From Goniomonas avonlea (taxonomy: Eukaryota > Cryptophyceae > Goniomonadida > Goniomonadaceae): a DNA stretch of 10,040 nucleotides. The position numbers were made by a program, and so were the translations under genes. The notes under the pieces were generated by a model. The model was not told the origin of the DNA, did not search any database, and worked only from the letters and a program-made list of their open reading frames with translations. Position 1 is the first letter of the stretch, and each line of letters opens with the position of its first letter. The stretch covers positions 1 through 10,040 of the forward strand of contig QUTJ01031144.1 in the NCBI GenBank assembly GCA_003573635.1, written 5' to 3'. Of the stretch, positions 8,827 through 10,040 are shown piece after piece.

Positions 8827-8897
8827 GGTTCTATCGTCTAGTGGTTAGGATACATGCTCGACACGCATGGGACCTGGGTTCAATTCCCAGTAGAACC
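8827..8897 (+). tRNA. tRNA gene with anticodon GAC (nominally Val), atypical C33
   Basis: The 71-nt cloverleaf has a perfect 7-bp acceptor stem (GGTTCTA/TAGAACC), D-arm GTC…GAT around TAGTGGTTAG, a perfect anticodon stem CATGC/GCATG, a four-base variable loop, and a perfect T-stem CTGGG/CCCAG around TTCAATT. The internal promoter boxes are good (A box within TCTAGTGGTTAGG, B box GGTTCAATTCC). CCA is not encoded and there is no intron. The anticodon loop TCGACAC puts GAC at 34–36, which reads Val codons, but position 33 is C instead of the near-universal U. The D-arm closely resembles eukaryotic tRNA-Glu and tRNA-Asp. It may be a genuine but unusual tRNA, a mis-evolved Glu/Asp copy, or a SINE-founder pseudogene. 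Confidence 0.8.
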
Positions 8898-8963
8898 ATC
8901 AATTTTTATTATTTTTTTGTGGACCATCAAATTTTTATTTTTGTGGATTTTTTGTTTTTGTGG
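8895..8963 (+). repeat. degenerate tandem repeat of the tRNA 3' end and T-run
   Basis: A unit running from ACCATCAA through a T-rich run to TTTGTGG occurs at 8895–8922 and again at 8923–8946. A shorter third piece at 8947–8963 lacks the ACCATCAA head. Copy 1 starts inside the tRNA acceptor stem, so the repeat arose by duplicating the tRNA's 3' edge and terminator. Confidence 0.8.
8903..8918 (+). terminator. RNA polymerase III T-run terminator after the tRNA
   Basis: Runs of five and seven T (8903–8907 and 8912–8918) begin six bases past the tRNA 3' end. This is the usual Pol III termination signal and supports transcription of the tRNA from its internal promoter. Confidence 0.75.
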
Positions 8964-9120
8964 CCTCCGCATTTCCAATAGTTTTCCCTTTCGCCAAGTT
9001 CGCCACGACCCCAAAGTTCTCGCACACTGACCCACAGAACATCACCAAGAAAATTAACAACTCGAAATATCTATAATATAATATGGGTTGCTCAGTTCCA
9101 ATTGTATACACATCGAAAAT

Positions 9121-9300
9121 ATGGCACACACCCACCCAGAAAAGAAAAGAAGGCAAGACTGCGGACTTCGGGAATTGAACCCAGGAGCGGAATCCAGGAA
9201 TTGAACCCAGGAGCAGAATCCGATCCATATTGTGATGTGGCTGGCCGAGTGAGTATTCAAAACCTCAGTCCCACAGAGCCCCATAGATCTATCCCCCTCG
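9121..9300 (-). mobile_element. tRNA-derived SINE-like element, minus strand (boundaries approximate)
   Basis: Read on the minus strand, B-box-like sequence GGTTCAATTCC occurs twice (in the 26-bp units at 9171–9222), followed by CCGCAGTCTT (9164–9155) and a T/C-rich stretch. The plus-strand element at 9401–9660 has the same order: B box, CCGCAGTCTT, T/C-rich stretch, then a GT-rich segment. A convincing A box is not visible, so this copy is probably degraded. The shared body beyond the tRNA part indicates one family in inverted orientation. Confidence 0.55.
9171..9222 (-). repeat. direct duplication of a 26-bp T-arm unit
   Basis: Copies at 9171–9196 and 9197–9222 begin GGAATTGAACCCAGGAGC on the plus strand and differ at two positions. 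On the minus strand each contains GGGTTCAATTCC, the tRNA T-loop/B box found in the tRNA at 8827–8897. The element therefore carries a doubled T-arm. Confidence 0.9.
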
Positions 9301-9351
9301 ATAAACCTCTAATTCAGCAGGAGACATATCCTCGGCAGGTTTGTGCCTTTA

Positions 9352-9397
9352 ATACTCTCTCTCTCTCATGGCTTGAATCCTCTCTCTCTCTCTCTCG
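9352..9397 (+). repeat. CT arrays flanking a SINE tail-like segment
   Basis: Two (CT)n runs flank ATGGCTTGAATCC. The GCTTGAAT core followed by CT repeats matches the end of the tail modules at 9561–9600 and 9828–9874, so this may be the 3' end of an earlier element lying directly upstream of the SINE head at 9401. Confidence 0.5.
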
Positions 9398-9560
9398 GGA
9401 GGTTGGGGAGTTTGGCCTAGTTGGTAGCGGCCCGCCACAACGAGGATCCCCTCCTAGGTGACGTGGGTTCGAATCCCGGCCCCGCCCCTAAGCCCGCAGT
9501 CTTTTCTTCTGGTCTTTTCAGGGTGTTTGCACCTGGACCAATCCCCCAGGGGTGTTGTTG

Positions 9561-9600
9561 GCTGCTCAGTGGTTTCCAGGATGTTTGAATAAACTCTCTC
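9561..9600 (+). repeat. tail module copy A
   Basis: It starts GCTGCTCAGTGGTTTCCAGG, continues to TTTGAATAAA, and then gives way to CTCTCTC. It aligns with copies at 9737–9765 and 9828–9874. AATAAA at 9589–9594 is present here but not in the other two copies. Confidence 0.6.
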
Positions 9601-9614
9601 CCAGGCTCTCTCTC

Positions 9615-9646
9615 TGAAATGATCTCTCTCTGAAATGATCTCTCTC
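9615..9646 (+). repeat. two tandem copies of a 16-bp unit
   Basis: TGAAATGATCTCTCTC is repeated exactly at 9615–9630 and 9631–9646, within the CT-rich region that follows tail copy A. Confidence 0.95.
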
Positions 9647-9725
9647 TCTTCTCTCTCTCTCTTCAAGCTCTCTCTCTCTGTCTCTCTCTCGCTCTCTCTC
9701 TCTCTCTTCTCTCTTCTTTCGCTCT
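9641..9725 (+). repeat. (CT)n microsatellite
   Basis: This is a long, nearly uninterrupted CT array with occasional TTCT, GTCT and CGCT interruptions. It encodes nothing: reading it either way gives Ser/Leu or Arg/Glu runs. Confidence 0.95.
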
Positions 9726-9736
9726 ATGGATCTGTG

Positions 9737-9765
9737 GCTGCTCTGCAGTTTCCTAGATCGCTTGA
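9737..9765 (+). repeat. tail module copy B
   Basis: GCTGCTCTGCAGTTTCCTAG followed by ATCGCTTGA. It shares the 12-base core GCAGTTTCCTAG with copy C and is directly preceded by the CT array. Confidence 0.7.
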
Positions 9766-9827
9766 CCAAATCGCATTTAAATTTATATTGAAAAGTTTAC
9801 ACCGATCCCAATCCAACGGGACCTGCA

Positions 9828-9874
9828 GCTCTGCTGCAGTTTCCTAGCATGCTTGAATATGTAGGCTCTCTCTC
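9828..9874 (+). repeat. tail module copy C
   Basis: GCTCTGCTGCAGTTTCCTAG, then GCTTGAATA, then a short CTCTCTCTC run. It is colinear with copies A and B, including the CT run at the end as in copy A. Confidence 0.7.
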
Positions 9875-9882
9875 ACACAGCT

Positions 9883-10040
9883 AAGGGCTGCCCTTTCTCA
9901 ATCGCACTAGTGATGTGGCAAAGCCCTGCAGCTGCGATGGAAGACCCGTTCCCCGACACCACACNCAGAGATATACTCATGTGGGCGAAGTCATATCTCA
10001 AAGACGGAGTAAATGGCATCCAGATCAATGATGCAGTGAT
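9883..10040 (+). CDS. partial open frame at right edge, unknown product
   Basis: After CTCTCTCTCACACAG (a plausible acceptor ending at 9880), one frame stays open from 9883 to the window end (52 complete codons). In-frame ATGs lie at 9913 and 9937. The readable part includes MEDPFPDTT, an unknown residue at the N (9965), then DILMWAKSYLKDGVNGIQI. The composition looks protein-like and differs from the repeats beside it. It could be an internal exon, a first exon, or the start of a retroelement ORF. No family is recognised. Confidence 0.4.

Larger units (their letters stand above)
9401..9660 (+). mobile_element. tRNA-derived SINE-like element, plus strand (boundaries approximate)
   Basis: The head has a Pol III A box TGGCCTAGTTGG at 9413–9424 and a near-perfect B box GGTTCGAATCC at 9466–9476, spaced as in a tRNA. 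The acceptor and T-stem pairing is poor, so it is tRNA-derived and not a tRNA. A non-tRNA body follows (CCGCAGTCTTTTCTTCTGG from 9494, GGGTGTTTGCACCTGG from 9521), then a tail module and a long CT array in place of poly(A). It is non-autonomous; no reverse transcriptase is encoded in the window. Confidence 0.65.

Noticed and set aside
9171-9222. Possible CRISPR-like direct repeats
   Set aside because: Only two adjacent copies with no spacer, and the sequence is a tRNA T-arm in a eukaryotic SINE-like element.
9413-9480. A second functional tRNA gene
   Set aside because: The A and B boxes are good, but the acceptor and T-stems do not pair properly and no anticodon arm forms cleanly, so it is better called a SINE head.
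9566-9847. Arg/Glu- or Ser/Leu-rich proteins from the CT array
   Set aside because: Pure microsatellite translation on either strand.

Overview
The window looks like nuclear DNA from a microbial eukaryote (a protist or alga). The evidence is short GT–AG introns that rescue the reading frames, F-box and RCC1 domains, a tRNA gene with no encoded CCA, tRNA-derived SINE-like elements, and many GA, CT and CA microsatellites. I cannot name the species. Nothing resembles a bacterial operon.

Layout. Positions 1–732 are low-complexity (purine tract, GT and CA runs, a 12-G run) with no gene I can support. Positions 733–2984, minus strand, hold a spliced gene whose first exon encodes an acidic/charged region and an F-box-like segment; splicing joins it to RCC1 (beta-propeller) repeats. 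Its 3' end is unresolved. Positions 2985–3203 are a 219-bp gap shared by two divergently transcribed genes. Positions 3204–8148, plus strand, hold the main gene. It can be assembled by hand into 14 exons with one unbroken frame of 840 codons. The product has a signal peptide, about 20 turns of a chlamydial-Pmp-like beta-helix (GGA[I/V/L] and FxxN motifs), a Cys-rich stalk, one membrane span and a short basic tail, so it is a predicted cell-surface protein.

Positions 8149–8826 are the 3' flank, with one unrecognised small open frame. At 8827–8897 is a complete tRNA cloverleaf with a Glu/Asp-like body but anticodon GAC and C at position 33. From 8895 to 9880 the DNA is repetitive: T-rich echoes of the tRNA flank, two inverted tRNA-derived elements, several copies of a short tail module, and long CT arrays. 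A reading frame preceded by a CAG acceptor-like site opens at about 9883 and runs off the right edge.

The two protein genes are not obviously linked in function. One is a likely ubiquitin-ligase adaptor or propeller protein, the other a surface adhesin-like protein. They share only the divergent promoter region.
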